Notes: generated by a model from the letters alone, not told the origin. DNA of 64,000 bases from DATBLE01 sp046734335 (GCA_046734335.1 JBKPRA010000064.1:4126-68125); one strand, 5' to 3'. Positions 7,564-16,541 are shown, numbered from the stretch's first letter. A program made the numbers and translations.

Positions 7564-10107
7564 CTACTGCTCGCAGTTCGCTTTCGATTCGGCGAGACAG
7601 GTGTCGGTGTTCATCCCGCCGTCGACGGTATCCACGCCGCCGTCGCCGTTGAGCGTGTCGTCGCCGCCGAGCCCGAAGATCTTGTCGGCGCCGGAGCCGC
7701 CCTTGATCACGTTCGGGTCGGTCGAGCCGGTGATCGTGTCGTCCTTGCCCGAGCCCGTGATGTTCTCCGTGAAGGAGAGCCAATCGTTCCCGTCGCCGCC
7801 CTTCGCGAAGGCATTGAAGAACGACAGGTCGATGGTCTCGCCGGCGGTCGCCTTGGCGAAGTCGGCCGTGTCGGTCCCGTTGCCGCCGCTCACCTCGTCG
7901 TCGCCGAGGCCGCCGCGGATCCAGTCGTCGCCGTTCGCGCCGAACAGGTGGTCGTTTCCGCCGCCGCCGTCGATCGTGTCGTTCCCCTCGAAGCCCATCA
8001 GCGTGTTGTTGGAGAGGTCGCCGGTGAGCTTGTCGTCGAACGGCGAGCCGTAGGCGTTCTCGATCTCGCGGAGCTTGTCCGAGCCCTCGGACGTGCTCTT
8101 GCCCTTGTGGCCCTTGAGGTCGACGGTGACCGGCGTGGTCGAGGACTGGTAGTCGACGAAGTCGCCGCCGCCGCCCCCCCACATCTTGTCGGAGCCGGGG
8201 CCGCCGACGAAGGTATCCAGGCCGTCGTCGCCGTAGAGCTGGTCGGAATCCGGGCCGCCGAGAAGCGAGTCGTTGTCGCTGCCGGCGTGGATGACGTCCT
8301 TGCCGGGGCCGCCGGCGATCGTGTTTGCGTACGCCGAGCCGGTCAGCGTGTCGTTCCCGGCCCCGCCGGTGATGTTCTCGACGTCGGGCTGGACGTTGTC
8401 GCCCTCGCCCTTCAGGCCGTCGTCGGCGATGCCGTTCAGCGAGACCGTGACGGGCTCGGTCTCGTCCGAGTAGTCGACGGTGTCGACGCCGGCGTTGCCG
8501 TTCATCGTGTCGGCGCCGCTGCCGCCGAGCAGCTTGTCGTTGCCGTTCTCTCCGAGGAGGACATCGGTGGAGTTGCCGCCCCAGAGCGTGTCGTAGCCGT
8601 CGCCGCCGTGGATGACATCCCCGCTCGCCTCGCCGTCGACGCCGTCGTTCCCGTCTCCGGCGAAGATCACGTTCGGGTAGTTGTCGGCGACGATCGTGTC
8701 GTTCCCACTGCCCGAGATGACGTTCTCGACCCAGGCGAAGGTGTCCTCGCCCTGGCCGACCTTCTTGTCGAGGAAGATCTTGAGATCGTCGGTGCGCGAG
8801 GCGTAGCTGACCGTATCCGTACCCGCGCCGCCGTCGATGGTGTCGCCTGTGCTGCCCTGAGGCCCGCCGTTGAGCGTGTCGTCGCCCGTCCCCCCGATGA
8901 GCGTGTCGGCGACGGTCGTGCCGACCTGTGGGCTCTGCGGAAGCGGACTGCCGAGGCCGAGCAGCGTGTCCTGCCCGCCGTTGCCGGTCAGCGTGTTGCC
9001 GCGCCCACTGCCGATCAGGACGTCGTCGTTGTTCCCGCCGGCGAGGCTCTCGACGTCGTCGGCGATGAAGTCGCCCTCGCCGGCCTCGCCGTCGTTCGCG
9101 TTGCCGTCGATGCTCGCGTTCACAGGCCCGCCGCGCTCGGAGTACGTGACGGTGTCGTTCCAGCAACAGGAGTTGCCGTCGTCGCCGCCGTACAAGAAGT
9201 CCGCGCCGAGGCCGGGCCGAAGGAGGTCCGACCCGTCCTCGCCGTACAGCTTGTCGCTGCCGCCGAAGCCCTGCAGGGTGTCGTCGCCGGGGCCGCCCTT
9301 GAGAACGTTGTCGCCGTCGCTGCCGTTCAAGCTGTCCTTGTTCGCGGTGCCCGCGATGCCCTCGACGTCGGAGTGGATGTAGTCGTTCTCGCCTGCCTGG
9401 CCGTCGTTCGCCGTGTCGTCGAGCGACGCCGTGACCGGGCCGGAGTGGAACCCGTACGTGACCGTGTCCTGGCCCGCGTCGCCGTAGAACTGGTCGGGGC
9501 CGAGACCGCCTTCCATCGAGTCGTCGCCGGGGCCGCCGTGCAGGGTGTCCGCGGCCAGCCCGAAGACCGGAGTCGTACTGCCCCCGACGAGGAAGTCGTC
9601 GCCGCCGCCGCCGTTCAGCGTGTCGCTGAAGCCGTAGCACTGGTCGGCCGGAGCGAACTTGCAGGCGCCCCAGAGCTCGTCCTTCTCGTTGTTGCCATTG
9701 ATCGTGTCGTTGCCAGCACCGCCCTCGGCCAGCAACCACGCCGTCATTCCCGGCTTGGCAGTGATCGTGTCGTCGCCCTGGCCGGTGCGGACCCAGACCT
9801 TCGAGGCCGGGCACGCCCAGTAGCTGTTGTCGATGAAGCATGAGGCCTGGAGGTCTCCCGCCCCGTAGACCGGGCCTGTGTTCCACCAGTCGTAGGTGAT
9901 CTTCACCCAGGTCTGGAACCCGGGCGCCTCGGCCGGCATCACCGTGATCGAGTTGACCGACCCGGTGTCGTTGACGTCGTCGCTCCAGTAGGCCATGACG
10001 CCCGTCTGCGCGTTGTAGCTCAGTCCGCCCGCAAGCGCGGTGTTCGCGCCGAACGCGAGCGTGCCGATGACGATGGAGAGGAGGAAGAAGAGAGTGCTGC
10101 GTTTCAT
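7564..10107 (-). CDS. secreted RTX/haemolysin-type calcium-binding repeat protein
   Basis: An 847-residue protein with an N-terminal Sec signal (M-K-R-S-T, then a hydrophobic core, cleavage near A-L-A-G around residue 27). Most of the rest is built of glycine/aspartate nonapeptides (G-G-x-G-x-D-x-L/I) that form calcium-loaded beta rolls. Interspersed are about six copies of a longer unit containing V-x-Y, P-V-x-x-x-L, N-D-G-x-x-G-E-G-D and D-V-E-x-I-x-G. The ATG at 10107 is preceded by AGGAG at good spacing; the longer frame upstream has no such support. No enzymatic domain is visible. Export by Sec rather than type I secretion is implied by the signal. Function beyond extracellular calcium binding/adhesion is unknown. 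Confidence 0.87.
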   Translation of the reverse strand: MKRSTLFFLLSIVIGTLAFGANTALAGGLSYNAQTGVMAYWSDDVNDTGSVNSITVMPAEAPGFQTWVKITYDWWNTGPVYGAGDLQASCFIDNSYWACPASKVWVRTGQGDDTITAKPGMTAWLLAEGGAGNDTINGNNEKDELWGACKFAPADQCYGFSDTLNGGGGDDFLVGGSTTPVFGLAADTLHGGPGDDSMEGGLGPDQFYGDAGQDTVTYGFHSGPVTASLDDTANDGQAGENDYIHSDVEGIAGTANKDSLNGSDGDNVLKGGPGDDTLQGFGGSDKLYGEDGSDLLRPGLGADFLYGGDDGNSCCWNDTVTYSERGGPVNASIDGNANDGEAGEGDFIADDVESLAGGNNDDVLIGSGRGNTLTGNGGQDTLLGLGSPLPQSPQVGTTVADTLIGGTGDDTLNGGPQGSTGDTIDGGAGTDTVSYASRTDDLKIFLDKKVGQGEDTFAWVENVISGSGNDTIVADNYPNVIFAGDGNDGVDGEASGDVIHGGDGYDTLWGGNSTDVLLGENGNDKLLGGSGADTMNGNAGVDTVDYSDETEPVTVSLNGIADDGLKGEGDNVQPDVENITGGAGNDTLTGSAYANTIAGGPGKDVIHAGSDNDSLLGGPDSDQLYGDDGLDTFVGGPGSDKMWGGGGGDFVDYQSSTTPVTVDLKGHKGKSTSEGSDKLREIENAYGSPFDDKLTGDLSNNTLMGFEGNDTIDGGGGNDHLFGANGDDWIRGGLGDDEVSGGNGTDTADFAKATAGETIDLSFFNAFAKGGDGNDWLSFTENITGSGKDDTITGSTDPNVIKGGSGADKIFGLGGDDTLNGDGGVDTVDGGMNTDTCLAESKANCEQ

Positions 10108-10256
10108 GGGACCTGCTCCTTTGTTTGCGAAGTCGTGCCTGCGTAAGAGAAATGCTCGGCTGCAGGGCCCTCGCAGGCCATGGAGCAAACCACACGATCG
10201 TTGGCGGAAATCCGCCGTTTTCGCAGGTGGCTATCCGCGCGGGTGAACCGCCGGCG

Positions 10257-11423
10257 CTACGAGAATCGCCACGTACCGCCGCTCTCGAACTCCTTCAGGA
10301 TCCTGCGGCTGACGACCATGCGGTGGACCTCGTCCGGCCCGTCGTAGATCCGGCCTGCGCGGGCGGCACTGAGCATCGCGGCGAGTGGCGTGCGGTCGGT
10401 CAGGCCGAGCGCGCCGTGCACCTGCACCGCACGGTCGATCACCTCGTTCAGCACCCGAGCCGCGTAGAACTTGATCAGCGAGATCTCGACCCGTGCCTCG
10501 TCGCCGGCGTCGATCTTCCGGGCGGCATCGAGGGTAATGAACCGGCAGGCCTGGATCTCGGCGGCGGAGTCGGCGATCCAGTTCTGCACCGTCTGCTTGT
10601 CGGCGAGCCGGCCGCCGAACGCCTCGCGCTCGAGCGCGTAGGAGCACATCAGCTCGAACGCGCGCTGCATCTGGCCGAGCCAGCGCATCACGTGGTGGAT
10701 GCGCCCCGGGCCGAGCCGCTTCTGTGCGATCCGGAAGCCGTCGCCACGCTCACCGAGCACGTTCGCGGCCGGCACGCGCACGCTCGAGTACCAGACCTCG
10801 CAGTGGGTCGACCAGCCGCGGCCGCGATGTCCCGAGACCGGCACGGGCTCGATGCGCAGCCCGGCTGCGTCGGCGGGGACGAGGATCTGTGACATCCGCC
10901 GGTGCGGCTCGGCCTCCGGGTCGGTGACCGCCATCACGATCCCGAACCCGGCGCCCTCGGCTCCCGACGAGAACCACTTGTGGCCGTCGATCACCCAGTC
11001 GTCGCCGTCGAGCACGGCGCGTGTCTGCAACCGGGTCGGATCCGCTCCCGACACATCAGGCTCCGTCATCGAGAAGAACGACCGCGTCTCGCCTTCGACC
11101 AGCGGCCGGAGGAACCGCTCCTTCTGCTCGTCGGTGCCGAACATGAACAGGATCTCGCCGTTGCCTGCGTCCGGGGCCTGGCAGTTGAAGACGAGCTGGG
11201 CCCACACTGACCGGCCGATCTCCTCGTTCAGGTCGGCGTACGCGAGGAACCCGGCGCCGGAACCGCCCGCCTCCGGCGGCAGGTGTGGCGCCCATAGCCC
11301 TTCCGCCTTCGCCCGTTCGCGTAACGCGAGCATCACCTCGTCCGCAGCCTCGTCCTCTCGCGCCAGCGCCGGCTCGGCCGGGTAGACGTGCTCGTCCATG
11401 AACGCCCGGTACGCCTCTCGCAT
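10257..11423 (-). CDS. acyl-CoA dehydrogenase
   Basis: A full-length acyl-CoA dehydrogenase (388 residues from the ATG at 11423; an in-frame ATG at 11435 would add four). It has the F-S-M-T-E-P-D flavin-contacting motif near residue 122, K-W-F-S-S-G near 152, a catalytic-region D-G-P-D-E-V-H-R near the C-terminus, and V-H-G-A-L-G-L near 345. The sequence resembles the large actinobacterial FadE group that dehydrogenates acyl-CoA esters at C2-C3. Its start faces the start of the F420-dependent oxidoreductase with only 19 bp between, so the two probably share a control region. Confidence 0.9.
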   Translation of the reverse strand: MREAYRAFMDEHVYPAEPALAREDEAADEVMLALRERAKAEGLWAPHLPPEAGGSGAGFLAYADLNEEIGRSVWAQLVFNCQAPDAGNGEILFMFGTDEQKERFLRPLVEGETRSFFSMTEPDVSGADPTRLQTRAVLDGDDWVIDGHKWFSSGAEGAGFGIVMAVTDPEAEPHRRMSQILVPADAAGLRIEPVPVSGHRGRGWSTHCEVWYSSVRVPAANVLGERGDGFRIAQKRLGPGRIHHVMRWLGQMQRAFELMCSYALEREAFGGRLADKQTVQNWIADSAAEIQACRFITLDAARKIDAGDEARVEISLIKFYAARVLNEVIDRAVQVHGALGLTDRTPLAAMLSAARAGRIYDGPDEVHRMVVSRRILKEFESGGTWRFS

Positions 11424-11429
11424 GCCGTT

Positions 11430-11435
11430 TAGCAT
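11430..11435 (+). promoter_or_regulatory. leaderless -10 element for the LLM oxidoreductase
   Basis: TAGCAT (pattern TANNNT) ends exactly 7 nt before the ATG at 11443. That spacing is the one expected when transcription starts at the A of the start codon, the common leaderless arrangement in actinobacteria. No Shine-Dalgarno sequence is present before either start of this divergent pair. Confidence 0.45.
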
Positions 11436-11442
11436 CGCACGG

Positions 11443-12456
11443 ATGCGCCTCGGACTCGCTTTGGGGTATGCCTCGCCCGGCACGGACCCGACCGAGCTGG
11501 TCGCGCTCGCGCAGGAGGCCGAGCGCCTCGGCTACGACTCGGCATGGACGGCCGAGGCGTGGGGCACCGACGCGGTCACCGTCCTCGCCTGGCTCGGTGC
11601 GACGACGACGAGCATCAAGCTGGGCACCGGGATCATGCAGATCCCCGCGCGGACGCCGGCGATGACGGCGATGACCGCGGCCACGCTCGACCTGATGTCG
11701 GGCGGCCGCGTCCTGCTCGGGCTCGGGACGTCGGGCCCCCAGGTGGTCGAGGGGTGGCACGGACAGCCGTTCGGCAAGCCGCTCGGCCGCACGCGCGAGT
11801 ACGTCGAGATCGTGCGCGCCGCCGTCCGGCGCGAGCTGCTCCAGCACCGGGGCGCCAACTACGAGATCCCGTATTCCGGCGACGACGCCACCGGCCTCGG
11901 CATTCCGCTGAAGCTGATGCTGCGGCCGTTGCGCGACGAGATCCCGATCTACCTGGCCGCGATCGGGCCGCGGAACGTCGCGCTCGCCGCCGAGATCGCC
12001 GACGGCTGGCTGCCCGTCTGGGTCTCGCCGGAGAAGCTGGCCGGCGTCTTCGGGGAACCGCTCGCCGCCGCCAGACCAGGCTTCGACGTCGCCGCCTTCG
12101 GTGTCCCGGTGGCGATCTCCGACGACCTCCAGGCCGCGCGCGACTTCGTCAAGCCACACCTCGCGCTGTACGTCGGCGGCATGGGTGCGAAAGGCCAGAA
12201 CTACTACACGGCGCTGGTCTCGCGGTACGGCTACGAGCGCGAGGCGCGCGAGATCCAGGAGCTCTACCTCGGCGGCAAGAAGATGGAGGCGATCGCCGCC
12301 GTGCCAGACGCGCTGGTTGACGAGGTCGCGCTGGTCGGTGACCGCGACCGGATCGCCGACCGAGTCGAAGCCTGGAAGGAGTCGCCCGTGACCACACTCC
12401 TGATCCAGGCTCACGACCCTGCAACGCTCCGGACGATGGCAGAGTTGCTGCTGTGA
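11443..12456 (+). CDS. LLM class F420-dependent oxidoreductase
   Basis: A 337-residue luciferase-like (bacterial luciferase/methylene-H4MPT reductase superfamily) TIM-barrel enzyme. Family marks are M-R-L-G-L-A-L-G-Y at the start, the T-A-E-A-W-G-T-D turn near residue 37, the G-T-G-I-M-Q-I-P strand near 63, and D-L-M-S-G-G-R-V-L-L-G-L-G near 84. Such proteins use coenzyme F420 (a few use FMN) to oxidise or reduce an organic substrate. It is followed by an SDR overlapping its stop codon and a kinase-like phosphotransferase, so it heads a three-gene operon. Substrate unknown. Confidence 0.9.
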   Translation: MRLGLALGYASPGTDPTELVALAQEAERLGYDSAWTAEAWGTDAVTVLAWLGATTTSIKLGTGIMQIPARTPAMTAMTAATLDLMSGGRVLLGLGTSGPQVVEGWHGQPFGKPLGRTREYVEIVRAAVRRELLQHRGANYEIPYSGDDATGLGIPLKLMLRPLRDEIPIYLAAIGPRNVALAAEIADGWLPVWVSPEKLAGVFGEPLAAARPGFDVAAFGVPVAISDDLQAARDFVKPHLALYVGGMGAKGQNYYTALVSRYGYEREAREIQELYLGGKKMEAIAAVPDALVDEVALVGDRDRIADRVEAWKESPVTTLLIQAHDPATLRTMAELLL

Positions 12457-13229
12457 AGCCGATGGAGCTCTTCGACCTGTCCGGTCGCACGGCGATCGTC
12501 ACCGGCGGCGGCAGCGGGATCGGCCGTCAGATGGCAACCGGTCTCGCCGAGGCGGGCGCGAACGTCGTGCTCTGCGCGCGCAAGCCCGAGCGCTGCGAGG
12601 AGGTCGCCGCCGAGCTCGAGCGCGACCTCGGTGTCCGCGCCGCGGGCATGCGCTGTGACGTCCGCGACCCGGGCCAGGTCCAGGAGGTCGTCGACGCGAC
12701 TCGCTCCGGCTTCGGCCGGATCGACATCCTGGTCAACAACGCCGGCACCTCCTGGGGCGCCGCCCCCGAGGACCATCCGCTCGAGGGCTGGCAGAAGGTG
12801 ATCGACGTCAACCTGACCGGCGTCTTCCTGTTCGCCCAGGCAGTCGGCCGGACGATGATCGAGGAGGCCGGCGGCAAGATCGTCAACATCGCCTCCGTCG
12901 CCGCGTTCGGAGGTGCACCGCCCGAGCTGATGAACGCCGTCGCCTACAACGCCTCGAAGGCCGGCGTCGTCGGCTTCACGCGCGATCTCGCGACCAAGTG
13001 GGCCCAGCACAGGATCAACGTCAATGCGATCGCGCCCGGCTGGTTCCCGTCCGACATGAACAAGGTGCTGCTCGACGCGCGGCCCGACGACTACCTCGAG
13101 CACATCCCGCTGCGCCGTTTCGGCGGCCCCGACGACCTGAAGGGCGCGGTCGTCTTCCTGGCGTCGCCAGCCTCCGACTTCGTCACCGGCCAGGTGGTCG
13201 TCGTCGACGGCGGCCAAAGCGCCTGGTGA
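12453..13229 (+). CDS. SDR family oxidoreductase (gluconate 5-dehydrogenase-like)
   Basis: A 258-residue classical SDR. It has the cofactor motif TGGGSGIG near residues 18-25, N-N-A-G near 94-97, the catalytic serine strand I-V-N-I-A-S-V near 145, and Y-N-A-S-K near 170. Its C-terminal end T-G-Q-V-V-V-V-D-G-G is typical of 3-oxoacyl/gluconate dehydrogenase-like members. The GTG start overlaps the preceding stop as GTGA; an ATG at 12462 is the alternative. Likely a hydroxyacyl or alcohol dehydrogenase step in the cluster's degradation pathway. Confidence 0.9.
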   Translation: MKPMELFDLSGRTAIVTGGGSGIGRQMATGLAEAGANVVLCARKPERCEEVAAELERDLGVRAAGMRCDVRDPGQVQEVVDATRSGFGRIDILVNNAGTSWGAAPEDHPLEGWQKVIDVNLTGVFLFAQAVGRTMIEEAGGKIVNIASVAAFGGAPPELMNAVAYNASKAGVVGFTRDLATKWAQHRINVNAIAPGWFPSDMNKVLLDARPDDYLEHIPLRRFGGPDDLKGAVVFLASPASDFVTGQVVVVDGGQSAW

Positions 13230-14257
13230 CCGACGAGCAGGCGCCGCTCCTCGTCCTCGAGAACGTCGAGGCGTTCCTCGACGAGCACGGCCTGGGCTCG
13301 GGGCCCGTCACGGCGGGCCGGATCGGCGAAGGGGGAGGGTCAAACTTCTCGTTCCTGCTCGAGCGCGGCGACGACCGGTTCGTCCTCCGCCGCCCGCCCC
13401 GGCCGCCGCTGCCGCCGTCGGCCCACGACATGGTCAGGGAGGCTCGCCTCCAACTGGCACTCGCGCCGCACGGGATCCGGCTGCCGGTCATTCGCGCAGT
13501 CTGCGAGGACGAGAGCGTGATCGGCGTCCCCTTCTACGTGATGGACTTCCTCCCGGGACCGATCGTCACCGGCGAGCTTCCGCAGGGTCTCGAGACCGCG
13601 GAGGCACGGCACGCGCTCGGGCTCGACCTGGTCGACGCGCTGGTCGAGATCCACGCGGTCGACGTCCGATCGCCCGGCGTCGCCGACTTCGTCCGCGAAG
13701 GCAGCTACCTCGAACGCCAGGTGCGCAGGTTCACGCAACTCTGGGAGGTCAACCGGACGCGCGAGCTGCCCGACGTGGTCGAGGTCGGCGAGTGGCTGGC
13801 CGCGAACATGCCCGAGCCGGCGCCGCTCGTCGTCGTCCACGGCGACTACCGCCTCGGCAACATGATCCTCGACGCCGACCAGCCGGCCCGCATCCGCGCC
13901 GTGCTCGACTGGGAGATGGGTGCCGTCGGCGATCCACGAGCCGACGTCGGCTACCTGCTCGCCACCTACAGCGAGCCGCGGGGGGAACGGAACCCGCTGG
14001 GCACCTCGCCTGTCACCGCGACCCCGGGCTTTCCGACCAGGCAGGAGCTGGTCGAGCGTTACGTCGCGCGGAGCGGCCGCGACGTCGAGCCGCTCGCCTG
14101 GTTCCAGGCGCTCGCGCTCTGGAAGGCGGCCGTTTTCTGCGAGGCGATCTACGGGCGGTTCATCCGCGGCGAGCTGGCCGCCGAGGACACCGGTGCGGCG
14201 CGCTTCGAGCGGGGCGTGCCGCTGCTGGCCGAGACCGCGCTTGCGCTGATCGACTAG
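13226..14257 (+). CDS. phosphotransferase family protein (APH/ACAD10-like)
   Basis: A 343-residue protein kinase-fold enzyme of the aminoglycoside phosphotransferase superfamily. The catalytic loop H-G-D-Y-R-L-G-N (H-x-D-x-x-x-x-N) is near residue 205, and L-D-W-E-M holding the metal-binding Asp lies near 225. In actinobacteria this group often sits beside acyl-CoA dehydrogenases and resembles the kinase domain of ACAD10/11, where 4-hydroxyacyl-CoA is phosphorylated before its removal. That is the likely role here because of the operon with an SDR and a nearby dehydrogenase; antibiotic modification is less likely. GTG start overlaps the SDR stop. Confidence 0.85.
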   Translation: MTDEQAPLLVLENVEAFLDEHGLGSGPVTAGRIGEGGGSNFSFLLERGDDRFVLRRPPRPPLPPSAHDMVREARLQLALAPHGIRLPVIRAVCEDESVIGVPFYVMDFLPGPIVTGELPQGLETAEARHALGLDLVDALVEIHAVDVRSPGVADFVREGSYLERQVRRFTQLWEVNRTRELPDVVEVGEWLAANMPEPAPLVVVHGDYRLGNMILDADQPARIRAVLDWEMGAVGDPRADVGYLLATYSEPRGERNPLGTSPVTATPGFPTRQELVERYVARSGRDVEPLAWFQALALWKAAVFCEAIYGRFIRGELAAEDTGAARFERGVPLLAETALALID

Positions 14258-14776
14258 CTAGGCGAGCGGCTTGCAGGCGCGGGTGAACAACGTGGCGTCC
14301 GTGTTCACCCTCTGGGCGGCCAGGACGCCGTTCTGCACCTGCCCCTCGACGGTGGAGACGCTCGACGAGGTCTGCTTGACGGCCCGGTCGATCCCGACGA
14401 CCACCGACCTCCAGAAGTACAGGGCAGTCTGGTAGGTCGTGAGCGACTTGGCGCAGTTGCCTCGAACCTTGCCCTGGAACCCGTGCAGGGTATTGAACAG
14501 CACGTTCGTCGCCAGGGCTTCCGCGTGGGGCGTGGTGCCGAGGCAGGCGGCGAACGCTTTCAGATAGCTCGTGTACGCCGTGCCCTGGCGGCACTTGCGG
14601 AATCTGGCGACCGTCTTCGTCGTCTGCGCAAGGTAGGGCGTATGCGCCTTCGTGTAGGCCGCCCACTGAGCCTTGCTGAGCCGCGGGGTCGCCGACGACG
14701 CGACGGAGGCGCCGACCAGACACACGCAGACCGCCGCGAGCACGAGGGGCAGGAGCGAACGCGTCCTCACGGGCAC
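14258..14776 (-). CDS. hypothetical secreted protein
   Basis: A 172-residue protein, not recognised. A signal peptide is clear (R-T-R then a hydrophobic run to A-S-S-A near residue 29). The mature part is helical and has four cysteines (around residues 62, 77, 107 and 168) that could form disulfides. Its stop codon directly abuts the stop of the phosphotransferase with no spacer, so the two genes are convergent. No known domain is visible. Confidence 0.65.
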   Translation of the reverse strand: MPVRTRSLLPLVLAAVCVCLVGASVASSATPRLSKAQWAAYTKAHTPYLAQTTKTVARFRKCRQGTAYTSYLKAFAACLGTTPHAEALATNVLFNTLHGFQGKVRGNCAKSLTTYQTALYFWRSVVVGIDRAVKQTSSSVSTVEGQVQNGVLAAQRVNTDATLFTRACKPLA

Positions 14777-14820
14777 AGACTCTAGCGCCGTGCTCTCGCC
14801 CGCGGCGTCCTGCGGCTTGA

Positions 14821-15216
14821 TCAGCGCAAGACAGCCTGGGTCTGTGTGACGCGCGCGACGCGAATGCCCTGCTCATCGAACAGGTCGGTATCGACCACGA
14901 TCGTCGTCCGTCCCACGTGGAGTGGGCGCGATACCGCCTCCACCCAGCCCTCGCGCACCGCCGCGAAGAAGTTCGTCTTCGACTCGATCGTCGCCGTCCC
15001 GGTCGCATCCGCGGGCAGGTTGAGGAAGGCGCAGAACCCGCCGGTCGAGTCCGCCAGCGCCATCATGGCCCCGCCGTGCATGACGCCGCCGGCCGTGCAC
15101 CGCTCCTCGGCCCACCCGAGTCGAGCGCGAACCTCCTCGGCCGAGGCGGCGATCACCTCGAGGCCGAGGACTGCCCCGAACGGCATCGCCTGGTTCAGTT
15201 GCTGGGTCAGGTCCAT
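14821..15216 (-). CDS. PaaI family thioesterase (hotdog fold)
   Basis: A 131-residue hotdog-fold protein. The H-G-G-A-M-M-A-L-A-D motif near residues 47-56 carries the helix and acidic residue used for thioester hydrolysis in the PaaI group. It would hydrolyse acyl- or phenylacetyl-type CoA thioesters to the free acid, working as a tetramer in the cytoplasm. It lies downstream of the substrate-binding protein of an ABC importer on the same strand, separated by a strong hairpin, so it may be transcribed separately. Confidence 0.85.
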   Translation of the reverse strand: MDLTQQLNQAMPFGAVLGLEVIAASAEEVRARLGWAEERCTAGGVMHGGAMMALADSTGGFCAFLNLPADATGTATIESKTNFFAAVREGWVEAVSRPLHVGRTTIVVDTDLFDEQGIRVARVTQTQAVLR

Positions 15217-15222
15217 GACAGC

Positions 15223-15251
15223 GCGGGGGACAGGCTCGACCTGTCCCCCGC
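15223..15251. terminator. strong hairpin between LivK-like gene and thioesterase gene
   Basis: A perfect 12-bp stem (15223-15234 with 15240-15251, GGGGGACAGG core) closes a 5-nt CTCGA loop. It lies after the stop of the substrate-binding protein in the direction of transcription, so it probably ends the importer transcript. The CTCGA loop and GACAGG arm recur in the palindrome at 23723. Confidence 0.6.
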
Positions 15252-15264
15252 CACGTCCCTTCGT

Positions 15265-16521
15265 CTAGCCCTTCGGCCGGGTGTTCGTAAGCTGGCCCAT
15301 CGGGTTCCACACGCCGTTGTTGAACCTGATCAGCTGCTGCTGCGAGATCGGGAAGTAGTCGCCCTCCCCGGTCTTGGTGAAGACGCCCGGGAGCAGGAAT
15401 GGGTTCGTCTTGTCGTTCATGTTAAGCACCGCCTTCATCAGGCCCGCCCGGGTCGGGTTCGGCCCAGCGGCCTTCAGCGCCTGCACGAACGTGTATGCCT
15501 TGGCCATGCCGTAGAGGTAAAGGCCGTCGGTCACCCTCGCGTTCGAGGGCGCGTACTTGGCCATGATCGACTTGTACAGCTTCATCCCGGCGTCGTTGTT
15601 CCAGGTGGGGTTCGCCGGGTCCTTCGTGTAGTACGTGCTGATGGAGCCGTTCACCTCGGCGGCACCGGCTTTGGCGACCGCGATCCCCATGAAGTAGTCG
15701 GTGGCCGAGACCGAGTTGAGGAAGATGTTCTGCGGCTTCCAGCCGATCGCGGACATCGTGATGTAAGTGATGATCGTCGGGCTGGGCGTGCCGAAGATCA
15801 TCAGCGTGTCGACCCCGGCCCTCCGTAGGGCGATCACCTGGTTCGCCAGTGAGGTCGCCGTGACCTGGAAGCCCTGCTGGCTCACGATCTGGCTCTTGTG
15901 CGAACCGAGCCCGGACAGGAGGCCGTTGATGTAGTCCTGGCCGTAGCTGTCGTTCTGGTAGATGATCCCGATCTTTGCTTCCGGCAGGTTCTTGGCGATA
16001 TAGCGGCCGTAGATCGCCGCCTCCGCCTGATAGTCGGGTTGCCAGCCGATCGTCCAGGGATGCGACGCGTGCTTGTCGCGTGCACCCCACTCGGTGGCGC
16101 CGGTGGAGACATAGATCTGCGGCACCTTCTGCTGGTTGGCGTACGCCGTGACCGCTTCCTGCGGCTCGGTGCCGAGACCGCCGACGAGCGCGAAGACATG
16201 ATCCTGTTCGACCAGCTGCTTGGTCTTCTGGACGGTCAGCGCCGGGTTGTAGCCGTCGTCGACGGCGTCGAACTTGATCTGGCGGCCGAGGACGCCCCGC
16301 TTGCCGTTCGTCCTCTTAGCGTTGACGTAGCTGAAGTACGCCTTCATGCCCACCGGGATCGGCGCATAGCTCGACGCCGGTCCGCTGAACGGGAACGTCC
16401 CTCCGATCGAGATGGTCTTCGCGGTGACGCCCGGCGTCGCCGCGGCCCCTCCCATCGCCCCTGGAAGCATGACCGCCGCCGCGATAGCGACGACGCCGAG
16501 GGCGAATACGACCTTCTTCAT
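15265..16521 (-). CDS. branched-chain amino acid-type ABC transporter substrate-binding protein (LivK-like)
   Basis: A 418-residue periplasmic-binding-protein type 1 family member with a signal peptide (M-K-K, hydrophobic core, A-M-G-G-A-A-A around residue 25; no lipobox cysteine). The mature chain begins with the family strand I-S-I-G-G-T-F-P-F-S-G-P and includes G-Q-D-Y-I-N-G near residue 190. It captures the ligand outside the cell and delivers it to the permeases encoded upstream. ATG 16521 has GAAGGAG at correct spacing. The ligand could be an amino acid, urea, amide or aromatic acid; the catabolic neighbourhood favours the last but does not prove it. Confidence 0.9.
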   Translation of the reverse strand: MKKVVFALGVVAIAAAVMLPGAMGGAAATPGVTAKTISIGGTFPFSGPASSYAPIPVGMKAYFSYVNAKRTNGKRGVLGRQIKFDAVDDGYNPALTVQKTKQLVEQDHVFALVGGLGTEPQEAVTAYANQQKVPQIYVSTGATEWGARDKHASHPWTIGWQPDYQAEAAIYGRYIAKNLPEAKIGIIYQNDSYGQDYINGLLSGLGSHKSQIVSQQGFQVTATSLANQVIALRRAGVDTLMIFGTPSPTIITYITMSAIGWKPQNIFLNSVSATDYFMGIAVAKAGAAEVNGSISTYYTKDPANPTWNNDAGMKLYKSIMAKYAPSNARVTDGLYLYGMAKAYTFVQALKAAGPNPTRAGLMKAVLNMNDKTNPFLLPGVFTKTGEGDYFPISQQQLIRFNNGVWNPMGQLTNTRPKG

Positions 16522-16541
16522 AAGTCCGCTCCTTCTCGAAG

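Noticed and set aside
7948..9843. Long forward ORF (631 codons) opposite the RTX gene
   Set aside because: Its valine/alanine-rich text is the antisense of the Gly/Asp repeats; the periodic codons keep stops away. The reverse frame has a signal peptide, ribosome site and RTX motifs.
13226..14257. Aminoglycoside resistance kinase
   Set aside because: The fold matches, but operon context with SDR and acyl-CoA genes fits the ACAD10-like hydroxyacyl kinase group better.
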